Below the pieces are notes generated by a model. It saw only the letters and a program-made list of their open reading frames with translations. It searched no databases and was not told the DNA's origin. Positions 25,307-34,564 of a stretch of DNA of 64,000 bases are shown here, piece after piece. A program made the position numbers and the translations under genes. Source of the stretch: Aerophototrophica crusticola (lineage in GTDB: Bacteria > Pseudomonadota > Alphaproteobacteria > Azospirillales > Azospirillaceae). Positions within the stretch are counted from its first letter, which is position 1. Every line of letters begins with the position of its first letter. The stretch is from positions 637,595 to 701,594 of the forward strand of contig MOEB01000001.1 of assembly GCA_001939945.1 (NCBI GenBank). The letters are read 5' to 3'.

Positions 25307-26356
25307 ATGGACTCATCCGTGCACCCCCTGCCAAGCGGGCAGACCGAGCTTGAGGATACCCCCGACTCCGGAATCGCCGGGGCGGCCGGCAGCGGCAGTG
25401 GGCCGTCGGCCCGGATGAAGACCTGGACCGGCATCGCCACCGTGGTCTTCATCGTGGCGCTGCTGGGCGTGGCCGTGCACCACGTGATGGAGAAGGTGGA
25501 CTTCGCGGAGGTCTGGGCCTACCTGACCGGCCTGCCCATGCAGGCGGTGCTGGAGGCGGTGGCCATGACCGCCGCCGGGTACCTGGTGCTGACGCTCTAT
25601 GACGTGTCGGCCCTGCGCTTCCTGAAGATCAGGGTGCCCTACAGCACCACCGCGCTGGCCAGCTTCGCCGGCTATGCCATCAGCAACAATGTGGGCTGGG
25701 CCGTGATCTCCGGCGCCGGGGTGCGGTACCGGGTCTATTCGGTGGCGGGGCTGCGGGCGGCGGACGTGGCGAAGGTGCTGGTGTTCAGCACCACCACCTT
25801 CACCCTGGGCGTCACCTTCACCGGGGCGATCGGCATGCTGGTGGGGCCGCACCCGGTGGCCACCATCCTGAGCATCCCCGACCTGGCGGTGCAGCTCATC
25901 GCCGGGGCGAGCTTGGCCTTCCTGCTGGCGTTGTGCGTCATCGCCGGCGTCACCCACAAGCCGGTGAAGCTGTGGCGCTGGAGCTTCTCCACCCCGTCCA
26001 GCAAGGTGGTCATCAGCCAGATCGTCATCGCGTCGGTGGAGATCGTGCTGGCGGCGGCGGCCCTCTGGGTGCTGATGCCGCCTGACCATGAGGTGAGCTT
26101 CGGCGGCTTCCTGGGCGTGTTCAGCGCGGCCCTGGTGGTCAGCATGGTCAGCCACGTGCCCGGCGGCCTGGGCGTGTTCGAGTCCATCATGCTGCTGGGC
26201 CTGTCGGTCCAGGGGGCCTCCGCCGGCGCCGTGCTGGGCGCCCTGCTGGCCTTCCGCGCCGTGTATTATGTGCTGCCCCTGGCGGTGGCGGGCCTGCTGA
26301 TGCTGGCCTGGGAGGCCAAGGCGCACGGGAAGCGGATGCTGGCGAAGCGGCGGTAG
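25307..26356 (+). CDS. UPF0104/YbhN-like polytopic membrane protein (LPG synthase TM family)
   Basis: A 349-residue integral membrane protein of the lysylphosphatidylglycerol synthase transmembrane-region (UPF0104) family. Segments include TGIATVVFIVALLGVAVHHVM, FAGYAISNNVGWAVISGAGVRYR (the conserved N-x-G...G-x-RYR loop), HVPGGLGVFESIMLLGL (conserved GG-G-E motif) and a final FRAVYYVLPLAVAGLLML. There is no catalytic aminoacyl-transferase domain, so it is a stand-alone flippase-like part. The start is uncertain: ATG 25307 gives a soluble 36-residue leader, ATG 25415 starts right at the first span, and neither has a strong RBS. Confidence 0.88.
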   Translation: MDSSVHPLPSGQTELEDTPDSGIAGAAGSGSGPSARMKTWTGIATVVFIVALLGVAVHHVMEKVDFAEVWAYLTGLPMQAVLEAVAMTAAGYLVLTLYDVSALRFLKIRVPYSTTALASFAGYAISNNVGWAVISGAGVRYRVYSVAGLRAADVAKVLVFSTTTFTLGVTFTGAIGMLVGPHPVATILSIPDLAVQLIAGASLAFLLALCVIAGVTHKPVKLWRWSFSTPSSKVVISQIVIASVEIVLAAAALWVLMPPDHEVSFGGFLGVFSAALVVSMVSHVPGGLGVFESIMLLGLSVQGASAGAVLGALLAFRAVYYVLPLAVAGLLMLAWEAKAHGKRMLAKRR

Positions 26357-26525
26357 GGCTGCCCATCCGTGCGGGACAGTGGACGATGCCGCGACGCGGT
26401 GCCATAGTCCGCGCGTCCGGGCGGGGCTTGCGTACCGCCCGGCGTGAACGCATGTTCACGGGAAGAGCTTACCCCCGGGGACCCGGCAACGGGTCCTTGT
26501 CCCCTTGGGCCCAGAACGGACGGCC

Positions 26526-26915
26526 ATGAAGAACCGTGTCTCCTTCGTCACCTGGATGGCCAACATCCATATCAACCTCCTGACCTGGCGCCTGGGCGTG
26601 CTGGTGGGCACGGACAAGGCCGGCAACCGGTACTACCGGGAGAAGAAGGCCCGTGCCGGCATGCGGGAACGGCGCTGGGTCCTGTACAATGGCGAGCCCG
26701 AGGCGTCGAAGGTCCCGCCGGAGTGGCATGGCTGGCTGCACCACACGGTGAAGGAGCCGCTGGGCGAGAACAGCCCGTTCCACAAGCCGTGGCAGAAGGA
26801 GCACCTGCCCAACCCGACGGGCACCCTGCAGGCCTACCGGCCGCCGGGCCACCTGTTCGAGGGGGGTGAGCGGGCCCGCGCCACGGGCGACTATGAGCCC
26901 TGGACGCCGTCCTGA
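26526..26915 (+). CDS. NADH:ubiquinone oxidoreductase NDUFA12-like subunit
   Basis: A 129-residue homologue of the mitochondrial complex I accessory subunit NDUFA12 (B17.2), found in alphaproteobacteria as a supernumerary subunit. The family pattern is clear: LLTWRLGVLVGTDKAGNRYY, RRWVLYNGEPEASKVPPEWHGWLHH and PYRPPGHL-like LQAYRPPGHLFEGG near the end. The start MKNRVSFVTW at 26526 matches the family better than an in-frame GTG-type start at 26505. A strong terminator follows the gene. Confidence 0.95.
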   Translation: MKNRVSFVTWMANIHINLLTWRLGVLVGTDKAGNRYYREKKARAGMRERRWVLYNGEPEASKVPPEWHGWLHHTVKEPLGENSPFHKPWQKEHLPNPTGTLQAYRPPGHLFEGGERARATGDYEPWTPS

Positions 26916-26950
26916 GCGTTGGCCGATCGGCCCTGAGATGTGTTCGACCA

Positions 26951-26981
26951 GGGGCACCCGCGCCGTGGGTGCCCCATTTTT
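26951..26981 (+). terminator. Rho-independent terminator after the NDUFA12-like gene
   Basis: Perfect 9-bp stem GGGGCACCC/GGGTGCCCC (26951-26959, 26967-26975) with a 7-nt loop and ATTTTT immediately after. The clearest intrinsic terminator in the window; it separates the NDUFA12-like gene from mlaD. Confidence 0.9.
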
Positions 26982-27003
26982 CCGGAACTGAACGGACCTT
27001 CCC

Positions 27004-27552
27004 ATGCGCAGGAACGTGATCGAGACCGTGCTCGGCGCCGTCGTGCTGGTCGTGGCCGGCTTCTTCCTGTTCTTCGCCTACACCTCCGCCGACCTGCGGC
27101 CGGTGCGCGGCTATACGCTGGAGGCCCGGTTCAGCAGCACGAGCGGCCTGTCGGCCGGGTCCGACGTGCGGATCAGCGGCGTGAAGGTCGGCACGGTCAC
27201 CGGGCAGACCCTGGACCCCAAGTCCTTCCAGGCCGTGGTGTCCATGGAGATCGACCCCACCGTGCAATTGCCGCGCGACACCTCTGCCGCCATCGCCAGC
27301 GAGAGCCTGTTGGGCGGGCGCTACCTGCAGCTCCAGCCCGGGGGCGAGGAGGAGATGCTGAAGGCCGGCGAGCGGATCGAGTACACCCAGAGCGCGGTGA
27401 ACCTGGAAGAGCTGCTGGGCCGCTTCATCTTCAGCGCCAGTGGCGGCGGCGGCGGTGGGCAGGGTGGCGACGCGGCGCCGCCGGCCGGCGGGCAGCAGGG
27501 GGCGGCACCCCCCACCCAGGGATCTCCGGGCGGCCTGCTCGGGGGGCAGTGA
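27004..27552 (+). CDS. mlaD: MlaD-like MCE-domain phospholipid transport protein
   Basis: Periplasmic lipid-binding subunit of the Mla system that keeps outer-membrane lipid asymmetry. The 182-residue protein has a single N-terminal membrane anchor (VLGAVVLVVAGFFLFFAYT) and an MCE domain (RGYTLEARFSSTSGLSAGSD, VRISGVKVGTVTG, SLLGGRYLQLQPG). The C-terminal tail is Gly/Pro/Gln-rich and ends LLGGQ. The other mla genes are not adjacent. It lies just after the terminator and one base before a methyltransferase gene. Confidence 0.93.
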   Translation: MRRNVIETVLGAVVLVVAGFFLFFAYTSADLRPVRGYTLEARFSSTSGLSAGSDVRISGVKVGTVTGQTLDPKSFQAVVSMEIDPTVQLPRDTSAAIASESLLGGRYLQLQPGGEEEMLKAGERIEYTQSAVNLEELLGRFIFSASGGGGGGQGGDAAPPAGGQQGAAPPTQGSPGGLLGGQ

Positions 27553-27553
27553 C

Positions 27554-28315
27554 ATGGCGCCCGGCGGGGATGGCCAGGTCTGGGACGCTGGCGGCTATGG
27601 CCGGGACTACCGGTTCGTGGCCGACATGGCCCGCGACCTGCTGGGCTGGCTGGACCCGAAGCCGGGTGAGCGGATCCTGGACCTTGGTGCCGGTGACGGG
27701 GAGCTGACGGCGGCCATCGCGGCCACCGGCGCCAGCGTCCTCGCGGTGGATGGCTCCGCCAGCATGGTGGAAGCCTGCCGTGCCCGCGGGCTGGACGCCA
27801 GGGTGGTGGACGGCCAGTCCCTGCCGTTCCGCGACGAGTTCGACGCGGTGTTCAGCAACGCGGCCCTGCACTGGATGACCGACGTGGAGGCAGTGGCGGC
27901 CGGCGTGTTCCAGTCGCTGAAGCCGGGAGGCCGCTTCGTGGCGGAGATGGGCGGGGCCGGCAACGTCCGCAGCGCCCAACGGGCCCTGATAGAGGCGCTG
28001 GACCGCCGCGGGCTGGACGGCGCCGCGGCCGACCCCTGGGTCTTCCCCAGCATCGGCGAATATTCCTGCCGCCTGGAGGAGGCCGGGTTCCGGGTGGAGC
28101 AGATGCTGCTGTTCCCGCGCCCCACGCCCGTGCCTGCCGGGGTGCGCGCCTGGCTGGAAACCTTCGGCGGCAGCTTCACCGCCCTGCTGCCCAAGGCCGA
28201 GCGGGGCCCTTACCTGGACGAGGTGGCGGCGGCCATCGAGCCGGGCCTGACCGGGCCGGACGGGACTGCGGTATTGGACTATGTCCGGCTGCGGTTCCGG
28301 GCGGTGCGGCCATAG
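27554..28315 (+). CDS. Class I SAM-dependent methyltransferase
   Basis: A 253-residue methyltransferase of the Methyltransf_11/trans-aconitate methyltransferase-like type. SAM motif I is RILDLGAGDGELTAA (about 40-54), the acidic loop VLAVDGSASMVEACR follows, and motif IV is AVFSNAALHWM (about 97-107). Post-core GGRFVAEMGG is also typical. The substrate is unknown. The ATG begins one base after the mlaD stop codon, so cotranslation is likely. In related genomes I recall mlaD closer to DUF2155, so this gene may be an insertion. Confidence 0.88.
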   Translation: MAPGGDGQVWDAGGYGRDYRFVADMARDLLGWLDPKPGERILDLGAGDGELTAAIAATGASVLAVDGSASMVEACRARGLDARVVDGQSLPFRDEFDAVFSNAALHWMTDVEAVAAGVFQSLKPGGRFVAEMGGAGNVRSAQRALIEALDRRGLDGAAADPWVFPSIGEYSCRLEEAGFRVEQMLLFPRPTPVPAGVRAWLETFGGSFTALLPKAERGPYLDEVAAAIEPGLTGPDGTAVLDYVRLRFRAVRP

Positions 28316-28354
28316 AGTTGCCATCTCTGCGGACAAACATCGGGTCGCTCCAAC

Positions 28355-28474
28355 CCGTCATTCCCGCGAAAGCGGGAACCCAGGGTGGCAGTGCGCCTTG
28401 CCCTCCGGCGTGGCGGGCATGAACCATACCGTGGTGATCGTGATCCTGGGTCCCCGCTTCCGCGGGGATGACGG
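28355..28474. repeat. dRS3/NIME-like palindromic repeat pair
   Basis: CCGTCATTCCCGCG...GCGGGAACCCAGG (28355-28384) and its near-inverse TCCTGGGTCCCCGC...CGCGGGGATGACGG (28444-28474) bracket about 60 bp. Each half is also a small hairpin (CCCGC/GCGGG). The ATTCCCGCGAAAGCGGGAA type is widespread in proteobacteria. The right end lies 9 bases before the next start codon. Confidence 0.8.
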
Positions 28475-28483
28475 AAAAGGGAT

Positions 28484-28999
28484 GTGAGGCAGATGGCACG
28501 GATGATGGCGATGGCAGTTGGTCGGTGCGGCACCCGGGCCGGTGTGGCCGCCCTGGTCTCCGCGCTTCTCGCGCACCCCGCTCAGGCCCAGACCACGCCC
28601 GCCGCCCCGCCGGCCTCGACCGCGGTGGACCGGCCGGCCCCGCCGCCGCCGCCGGCGCGCAGCTTCGAGGACATGCCGGTGGTGGTGTTGCAGGGGTTGG
28701 ACAAGGTGACGGCCCGGACCAACACCTTCACGGCGAAGGTGGGGGAGGCGGCGACCTTCGGGAAGCTGACCATCCTGGTGAAGGCCTGCAAGAAGGCCCC
28801 GCCCATCGAGCCGCCGGAATCCGCCGCCTTCCTGCAGGTGCAGGAGCAGAAGCCGGATGAGGGCGTGGTGCCCGTGTTCGACGGCTGGATGTTCGCCAGC
28901 AGCCCCGCCCTGTCGGCGATGGAGCACCCGGTCTATGACGTCTGGGTCAAGGATTGCAGGAACCCGGACACCAAGGCGTCCTCCGGCACGTCCAACTGA
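28484..28999 (+). CDS. DUF2155 domain-containing periplasmic protein
   Basis: A 171-residue exported protein with a signal peptide ([16 protein letters not shown]) and a Pro-rich linker, then the DUF2155 domain: [50 protein letters not shown] and [11 protein letters not shown]. Two cysteines (in KACKK and KDC) may form a disulfide. The start could be GTG 28484 or ATG 28493; both are directly downstream of the repeat at 28355-28474. The 3' end overlaps the convergent aat gene by 67 bp. Function unknown but the family is conserved in alphaproteobacteria. Confidence 0.88.
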   Translation: MRQMARMMAMAVGRCGTRAGVAALVSALLAHPAQAQTTPAAPPASTAVDRPAPPPPPARSFEDMPVVVLQGLDKVTARTNTFTAKVGEAATFGKLTILVKACKKAPPIEPPESAAFLQVQEQKPDEGVVPVFDGWMFASSPALSAMEHPVYDVWVKDCRNPDTKASSGTSN

Positions 29000-29586
29000 A
29001 AGCGGCCCTCGCGCTTGAGCGCGTCGGCCAACTGCCTGCGGTAGCGGTGGCGGGGGATGTCCTCCGCCCCGAACTGGGACAGGTGCTTGGTCACGAACTG
29101 GGTGTCCAGCAGGGTGAAGCCGCCGGCCTTCAGCCGGGCCACCAGATGGACCAGGGCCACCTTGCTGGCGTCATCGGCACGGGAGAACATGCTTTCCCCG
29201 AAGAAGGCGCCGCCCAGGGACACGCCATAGAGGCCGCCCACCAGCTTCCCGTCCTGCCAGCTTTCCACCGAATGGGCGTGGCCCATGGTCTGGAGCAGGC
29301 AATAGGCATCCAGGATGCCCTGGTTGATCCAGGTATTCTCCCGCCCCGGGGCAGGCTCGGCACAGGCCAGCATCACGTCACGGAAAGCCGTGTCCACCCG
29401 CACCTCATAGGTGCCCTGGCGGATGGTGCGGCGCAGGCGCTTGGGCACGTGGAACCGGTCCAGGGGCAGCACGCCCCGCCAGGGCGGGTCGAACCACAGC
29501 AGCTCATCCGACGTGGCACTCTCTGCCATCGGGAAGACCCCGACCGCATAGGCGCGCAATAGCAGGTCGGGCGTGAGCGTGTTCAT
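28933..29586 (-). CDS. aat: Leucyl/phenylalanyl-tRNA--protein transferase
   Basis: Adds Leu or Phe to proteins with N-terminal Arg or Lys, marking them for ClpS/ClpAP. The 217-residue protein has [15 protein letters not shown], the [13 protein letters not shown] box, [40 protein letters not shown] and [21 protein letters not shown], all family signatures. Its C-terminal codons overlap the end of the DUF2155 gene on the other strand. Confidence 0.96.
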   Translation of the reverse strand: MNTLTPDLLLRAYAVGVFPMAESATSDELLWFDPPWRGVLPLDRFHVPKRLRRTIRQGTYEVRVDTAFRDVMLACAEPAPGRENTWINQGILDAYCLLQTMGHAHSVESWQDGKLVGGLYGVSLGGAFFGESMFSRADDASKVALVHLVARLKAGGFTLLDTQFVTKHLSQFGAEDIPRHRYRRQLADALKREGRFQLDVPEDALVSGFLQSLTQTS

Positions 29587-29794
29587 GGGGACGTGGCATC
29601 CACGGCGGCACTGGGCCTTATTCCTAGCAAAACCTGAGCCCCCGGCAACCGGTCACGGAAAGTTCAAGCGTCGGTGACGGAACTGTCGCACTCGCCCCCT
29701 AGATCGATGGGGGTACCGCGCCCCGGGTTCCGATGGCGGCGTGGCCGTACGCGCTTGGCCCGGACCGGGCCCGCCGGAGACAGGAACCATCGCC

Positions 29795-31825
29795 ATGACC
29801 GCATTGATGCTCTCTCCCGGGGCTGATGTCAGGGATGTAACGCCTGATGAGGGCGGATGGCTGGCGCGGCTTTCGATCGTGACCCGCATCGGGGCGCTGG
29901 TGGGGGCGGCGCTGCTGACCGTCCTGCTGACCAGCGGCCTTTTCCTGGTCGGTGACGCCAAGCGGCAGGCCGCGACGGGACGGATGACCGGGCTTTCCGC
30001 CCTGGCGGAGTCGGCGGCGACCCTGGACCGCAACGCCATGGCCTTGCAGGCCGTGGTGGCCGGCTTCCTGCGCGACCGCGACCCGGGCGCGGGGGAGGCG
30101 TTCCGGCAGACAATGGCGCAGGCGACCCGGTCCCTGGAGGCCGTGCGGCAGGACCCGGCGGCCGCCCCGGCGCGGGAGACGCTGGACGGGGTGGCGGCCC
30201 GGCTGGCCGAGGCGGCGGAGTTGTTCGACAGGTTGTATGAGCAGACCCGGGTGGTGGGCTTCAGCGACACCGACGGGCTGCGGGGCCGGATGCTGAAATC
30301 CTCTGGCGCGGTGCAGGAGGAGCTGAAGAAATGGCCCGCGGACATGGCGGCCATCCTGCTGATCGGGATGGGCGAGATGCGGGGGGCGGAGAAGAGCTTC
30401 CTGATGTCCGGCGACCCGTCGTTCCTGGGGCTCCACCGCAAGGCCTATAACGAGTTTGGCTTCAACCTGCCGGTTTCAAAGTTGGACGAGGCGACAAAGG
30501 CCACCTTGAACACGCTGGTGACGGCCTACAGGCAGGACATGGTTGCCTTCGCCGAGGCGACGGAGAAGCAGCAGGCTGAGCTGAAGGCCTTCCAGGGAGC
30601 GTTCGGGGCGGTGCGGCCGCTGGTGGATGGGCTGTTCACCTTCACCCGCCAGGGGCTGGACGCCGCCAAGGCGGAGGAGGAGGCGATCCGGGCGGGGACG
30701 CAGCGGGTGACCCTGGCGGTGGCCGGGGTGCTGGTGGCCCTGTTCTGCGGCCTGTCCCTGCTGCTGGTCCGCTCCATCACCCGGCCGCTGGTGGAGATCG
30801 AGGGGGCCATGGAGGTGCTGGCCGGGGGCGGGCGACTGTCCCTGATCCCCGGCATCGGCCGCCAGGATGAGATCGGCGACATGGCCAGGGGCATCGACGT
30901 GTTCCGCCGCAATGCCGAGGAGGTGGAGCGGCTGAAGGTGGAGGAGCGGGAGCGGGAGCGGCTGCACCGGCAGGAGTTCGCCGACCGGTTCAGCGGCTTG
31001 TCCGCTGCCATCGAGCGCGAGGTGGCCGGTACGGTGGAGGCGGTGCTGGCGGAGGCGGGGGCCATCGCCGGCCTGGCCCAGCGGATGAACGAGGCGGCCC
31101 AGCGCACGGGGGAGCAGAGCCGCGGCGTTGCCGGTGCGGCGGAGGATGCCACCGGGAACGTGCAGGCCGTCGCCGCGGCGACGGAGGAACTGGCCGCCAG
31201 CTCCCGCGAGATCGGGCGTCAGGTGGAAAGCGTGGCCGGCATCACCCATGAGGCGGTGGCCAAGGGGGAGAAGACGCGGGCCATCCTGGCGGAGCTGGCC
31301 GAGGCGGCCCGGACCATCGGCCGGACGGCGGAGCTGATCGGCGACATCTCCGGCCAGACGAACCTGCTGGCCCTGAACGCCACCATCGAGGCGGCACGGG
31401 CCGGGGAGGCGGGCAAGGGCTTCGCGGTCGTGGCGAGCGAGGTGAAAAGCCTTTCCACCCAGACGGCCAAGGCGACGGAGGAGATCGCCACCCGGATCGC
31501 CGCCGTGCGCCAGACCACCGACCGGGCCATCCGCGACATCGCCCAGCTTTTCGACGTGATCGGGCGGGTGGACCACATCGCCGGCAGCATTGCCAGTGCC
31601 GTGACCGAGCAGGGCAGCGCCACCGAGGGCATCAGCGCCAGTGCCGCCAGCGCTGCCGCAGGCACCATCGAGGTGTCGGACAGGATCCGCACCGTGGCGG
31701 AGGACGCGGGCGCCGCCCGCACCTTGGCCGACGACCTGGACCGCAAGGCGGCGGCGGTGACCGCCCAGGTGGCCAGCCTGCGGGAACGGCTGGTGGCCAT
31801 CCTGGAGGGGAGCCGGGCGGCCTGA
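29795..31825 (+). CDS. Methyl-accepting chemotaxis protein
   Basis: A 676-residue chemoreceptor. TM1 is at about 31-52 ([22 protein letters not shown]), a helical periplasmic sensor of about 250 residues follows (HBM-like in size), TM2 is at about 305-327 ([22 protein letters not shown]), then HAMP ([19 protein letters not shown]) and a C-terminal signalling domain. The hairpin tip is [20 protein letters not shown] (about 521-540). No C-terminal NWETF-like CheR-docking pentapeptide is seen. Start MTALMLSPG was chosen because AGGA is nearby. It converges with the DUF2339 gene. Confidence 0.94.
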   Translation: MTALMLSPGADVRDVTPDEGGWLARLSIVTRIGALVGAALLTVLLTSGLFLVGDAKRQAATGRMTGLSALAESAATLDRNAMALQAVVAGFLRDRDPGAGEAFRQTMAQATRSLEAVRQDPAAAPARETLDGVAARLAEAAELFDRLYEQTRVVGFSDTDGLRGRMLKSSGAVQEELKKWPADMAAILLIGMGEMRGAEKSFLMSGDPSFLGLHRKAYNEFGFNLPVSKLDEATKATLNTLVTAYRQDMVAFAEATEKQQAELKAFQGAFGAVRPLVDGLFTFTRQGLDAAKAEEEAIRAGTQRVTLAVAGVLVALFCGLSLLLVRSITRPLVEIEGAMEVLAGGGRLSLIPGIGRQDEIGDMARGIDVFRRNAEEVERLKVEERERERLHRQEFADRFSGLSAAIEREVAGTVEAVLAEAGAIAGLAQRMNEAAQRTGEQSRGVAGAAEDATGNVQAVAAATEELAASSREIGRQVESVAGITHEAVAKGEKTRAILAELAEAARTIGRTAELIGDISGQTNLLALNATIEAARAGEAGKGFAVVASEVKSLSTQTAKATEEIATRIAAVRQTTDRAIRDIAQLFDVIGRVDHIAGSIASAVTEQGSATEGISASAASAAAGTIEVSDRIRTVAEDAGAARTLADDLDRKAAAVTAQVASLRERLVAILEGSRAA

Positions 31826-31850
31826 TATCCTTGTTCCACGCCGCTTGTGC

Positions 31851-34421
31851 TCAAGAGGCCGCTGCGGGCCGCGGCGGCTGGACGAAGCGCTGGTAGAGCC
31901 AGCCGATGCCGATCAGGCTGGCGCCCAGGCCGAAGAAGGACAGGATGCGCAGCAGGCCTTCCAGGTCCGCCATGTCCAGGAGGAAGACCTTGGCCACGGT
32001 GAGCATCAGCACGGCCAAGGCCGCGTAGCGGGCGGCGGAGAGCCGCAGGCGGATACCTGCCGCCAGCAGGCCCAGGGCGAAGAGCAGCCAGAGGACGGAG
32101 TAGGCGTAAAGCTCCCCGTCGCCGATGCCGTTGCCGACATAGAGGTACCGGCCTTGGAAGGCCTGGCGGACTTCCAGCGACAGGCCGGCGAAGGCCAGAA
32201 GCAGCGCGGCCGCGGCAGCCAGGGTGCGGGCGCGGCCCCCCGCCGGCCAGAGCCGGGCGCCCAGGAGCAGCAGGGGAACGGGGGCCAGGTAGGCCAGCAG
32301 GACCAGGTTCAGCACGGGCCAGGGACCCACATCCTCCCCCGTCCAGAGCGGGTTCTGGACCAGGAGTTGCAGGACCAGGACATGCAGGCCGGCGAGGACG
32401 AGCAGGGCACGGCTTCCCCACAGGAGCACCGTGGGCAGGTGGCGCCGGCCCGCCAGGCCCGCGGCGGTGGCGAGCCAGGCGAGGCTGCGCAGGGACAGTT
32501 CCAGCAGGTCCCAACTCTTGCCGCGCAGGCTGCCGTCGGTCCAGGCCTTCACGGCCAAGGCGGGCAGCACGACGGCGAGGACGAGGCTGCCCACCTGCAA
32601 GGCGGCCCGCGCCGGGCTGTCGGGCGACAACTGCCGGGCTGCCCACCAGAAGGCCAGGGCCGGGATGCCATAGCCCCAGAGCACCCAGGGGAACGGCGTC
32701 CAGACCGGGTAGTCCAGTACGTCCTGGTTAAGCAGCAGGCGGGACAGGACGATGGCGGCCACGGCGTTGCTGCCCCAGGCCGGCCAGGTGAGGCCCGTCC
32801 GGCGGCTCGCCAGGGCCGCCAGCGGGGCAAGCAGGGACAGGGCGACGGTCAGTGGGGCCTGGTCGAGCTGGGTGACCAAGGTGAGGGCGGCGGCGGCCAG
32901 GGCAGTGGCGGCATGGGCCTCCGCCGCGGGACGCCAGCCTCGGCGCAGGGTGAAAAGGGCGAGCGAGGCCAGGGCCGCGGTGAGCAGGAGCAGGGGCGGG
33001 AGCCAGGCCCAGCCTGTGACCTCCCCCTCCCACCGGGCGTAAGCGGTGGCGGCGAGGCCCAGGGGGACAAGGCCGGACAGCAGTGCCCAGGCGCGGGCGG
33101 GCCGGCGGTGGCGGAGGAGGGCCAGCGTGCCCAACGCCAGATAGGCGATGCCGAATCCGCCGGCGACAAGCAGCCGGGTGCCGGGGGTGGGGCCGGTGGG
33201 GACGGCTTGGTAGAGGCCGACACTCACCAGGGTCAGCAGCCCCGCCGCCAGGGACAGGCGCCAGCGTCGGGGTTCGGTGGCCGCGAGGGCGAGGAGGAGC
33301 AAACCCACCAGGATCGTCGCGGCCCAGCCGGCGGCGGACCAGTCCGACACCCCCGCCAGCACCACGGCGAGGACGGTGGCAAGCCAGCCGGACGCCTCTG
33401 CCATGCCGGCGGCGAGGCGGCGCTTGGCCCGATTCCCTAGGGTTGCCCAGGTCACCAGCGGGGGCACCGCCAGCACGTAGAGGAGCGCTGCCCAGTCGGC
33501 CGCTCCCCGTGGGAACAGGTGCAGCAGCCCTACCGTCCAGACTGCGTGCCCAGCCAGGACGGGCAGCGCCAGCCAGGGGGTGCCGAGGCGGCGGGCTGCC
33601 GCCAGGGTCGCGATGGTGAGGAGCAGCAGCCAGGCCAGAAGGGTCCAGGCGGACGGCGTGTCGGACGGGATCAGGGCGGGGAAGGCCAGGCCTCCCGCCA
33701 GCCCCAGCAACGCGACCAGGGCACCGTGCCGCAGGGCCAGGCCCTGTGCCGCAAGACAGAAGGCCGCCAGGGCGACGAAGGTCGTGGCGGGGCCCAGCAG
33801 GTCATGGAGGGCGAAGGAGGCGTAGATGGCGGCAGAGGCGATGGACAGGCCCGCCGCCACCAGCGCCGACGGCACCTGGTCGCCGCGGATGCGGCCCAGG
33901 TCGCGGGCCAGGGGCCGGCGCCGCAGCCACTCCCCACCCAGGACAAGGGCGAGGCCCAGCAGCACCGCCAGGGTCATCCGGGCGGCGGGGCCGAGCAGGC
34001 CTTGCTCGATGGCGTAGCGGGCGAGGAAGACGCCCCCCAGCGCCAGGGTCAGCCCGCCCAGCCACACCAGCCAGCGGGAGGCAAAGGCCTGCTCCAGGGA
34101 GGCGCCGTCCTCGGCTTGCTCGCGGGCGGCGACGGGTGGCAGGACCGGCGTGGCCGGCGCGTGCTCCTGCGCCTCCTCATCGGGGATATCCCAGCGCGGA
34201 TGGCGGCGGGACTGCGGGGGCCAGGAGCCGGCGGCTGCCGGGGTGGCCTCCGGCATGGGCTGGGGCGGCGGCTCTCCACCGATCACGGCCTGGAGCCGGG
34301 CCACCTCCTGCCGCAAGGCGGCCACGTCGCGCTCCAGCCGCCGGTTGGCCCGGAAGGCGAGGGCGCCGAGGATCGCGCCGATCAGGAGGAGGAGGTCCAG
34401 CATCCAGAGATCATCCGACAC
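31851..34421 (-). CDS. DUF2339 polytopic membrane protein
   Basis: An 856-residue protein with one N-terminal span (LDLLLLIGAILGALAF), a short coiled coil (RRLERDVAALRQEVARLQAV), a Pro-rich linker and then more than twenty hydrophobic segments to the C-terminus (for example WLVWLGGLTLALGGVFLARY). The pattern ASRWLVWLGGLTLALGGVFL and DMADLEGLLRILSFFGLG match the DUF2339 family, whose function is unknown. GTG 34421 was taken as the start since GGAG is 8 nt upstream; GTG 34430 is also possible. It ends only 25 bp from the chemoreceptor. Confidence 0.88.
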   Translation of the reverse strand: MSDDLWMLDLLLLIGAILGALAFRANRRLERDVAALRQEVARLQAVIGGEPPPQPMPEATPAAAGSWPPQSRRHPRWDIPDEEAQEHAPATPVLPPVAAREQAEDGASLEQAFASRWLVWLGGLTLALGGVFLARYAIEQGLLGPAARMTLAVLLGLALVLGGEWLRRRPLARDLGRIRGDQVPSALVAAGLSIASAAIYASFALHDLLGPATTFVALAAFCLAAQGLALRHGALVALLGLAGGLAFPALIPSDTPSAWTLLAWLLLLTIATLAAARRLGTPWLALPVLAGHAVWTVGLLHLFPRGAADWAALLYVLAVPPLVTWATLGNRAKRRLAAGMAEASGWLATVLAVVLAGVSDWSAAGWAATILVGLLLLALAATEPRRWRLSLAAGLLTLVSVGLYQAVPTGPTPGTRLLVAGGFGIAYLALGTLALLRHRRPARAWALLSGLVPLGLAATAYARWEGEVTGWAWLPPLLLLTAALASLALFTLRRGWRPAAEAHAATALAAAALTLVTQLDQAPLTVALSLLAPLAALASRRTGLTWPAWGSNAVAAIVLSRLLLNQDVLDYPVWTPFPWVLWGYGIPALAFWWAARQLSPDSPARAALQVGSLVLAVVLPALAVKAWTDGSLRGKSWDLLELSLRSLAWLATAAGLAGRRHLPTVLLWGSRALLVLAGLHVLVLQLLVQNPLWTGEDVGPWPVLNLVLLAYLAPVPLLLLGARLWPAGGRARTLAAAAALLLAFAGLSLEVRQAFQGRYLYVGNGIGDGELYAYSVLWLLFALGLLAAGIRLRLSAARYAALAVLMLTVAKVFLLDMADLEGLLRILSFFGLGASLIGIGWLYQRFVQPPRPAAAS

Positions 34422-34516
34422 GACGCGCACTCCGGAAAGCGCGGGGGTGGGGTAACGCGGGGACGGTACATGCGGGGTGAACGACGTTCAAGACGCTGCG
34501 TGGGCGGAAACGAGAA

Positions 34517-34540
34517 GGGCCCGGCGTCGCCGCCGGGCCC
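34517..34540 (-). terminator. Terminator hairpin after accC
   Basis: Perfect 10-bp stem (34517-34526 with 34531-34540) and a 4-nt loop; on the minus strand it is followed by TTCTCGTTT. It lies 25 bp past the accC stop. Confidence 0.65.
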
Positions 34541-34564
34541 CGGTCGCTGGCTGGGAAGGGACGG

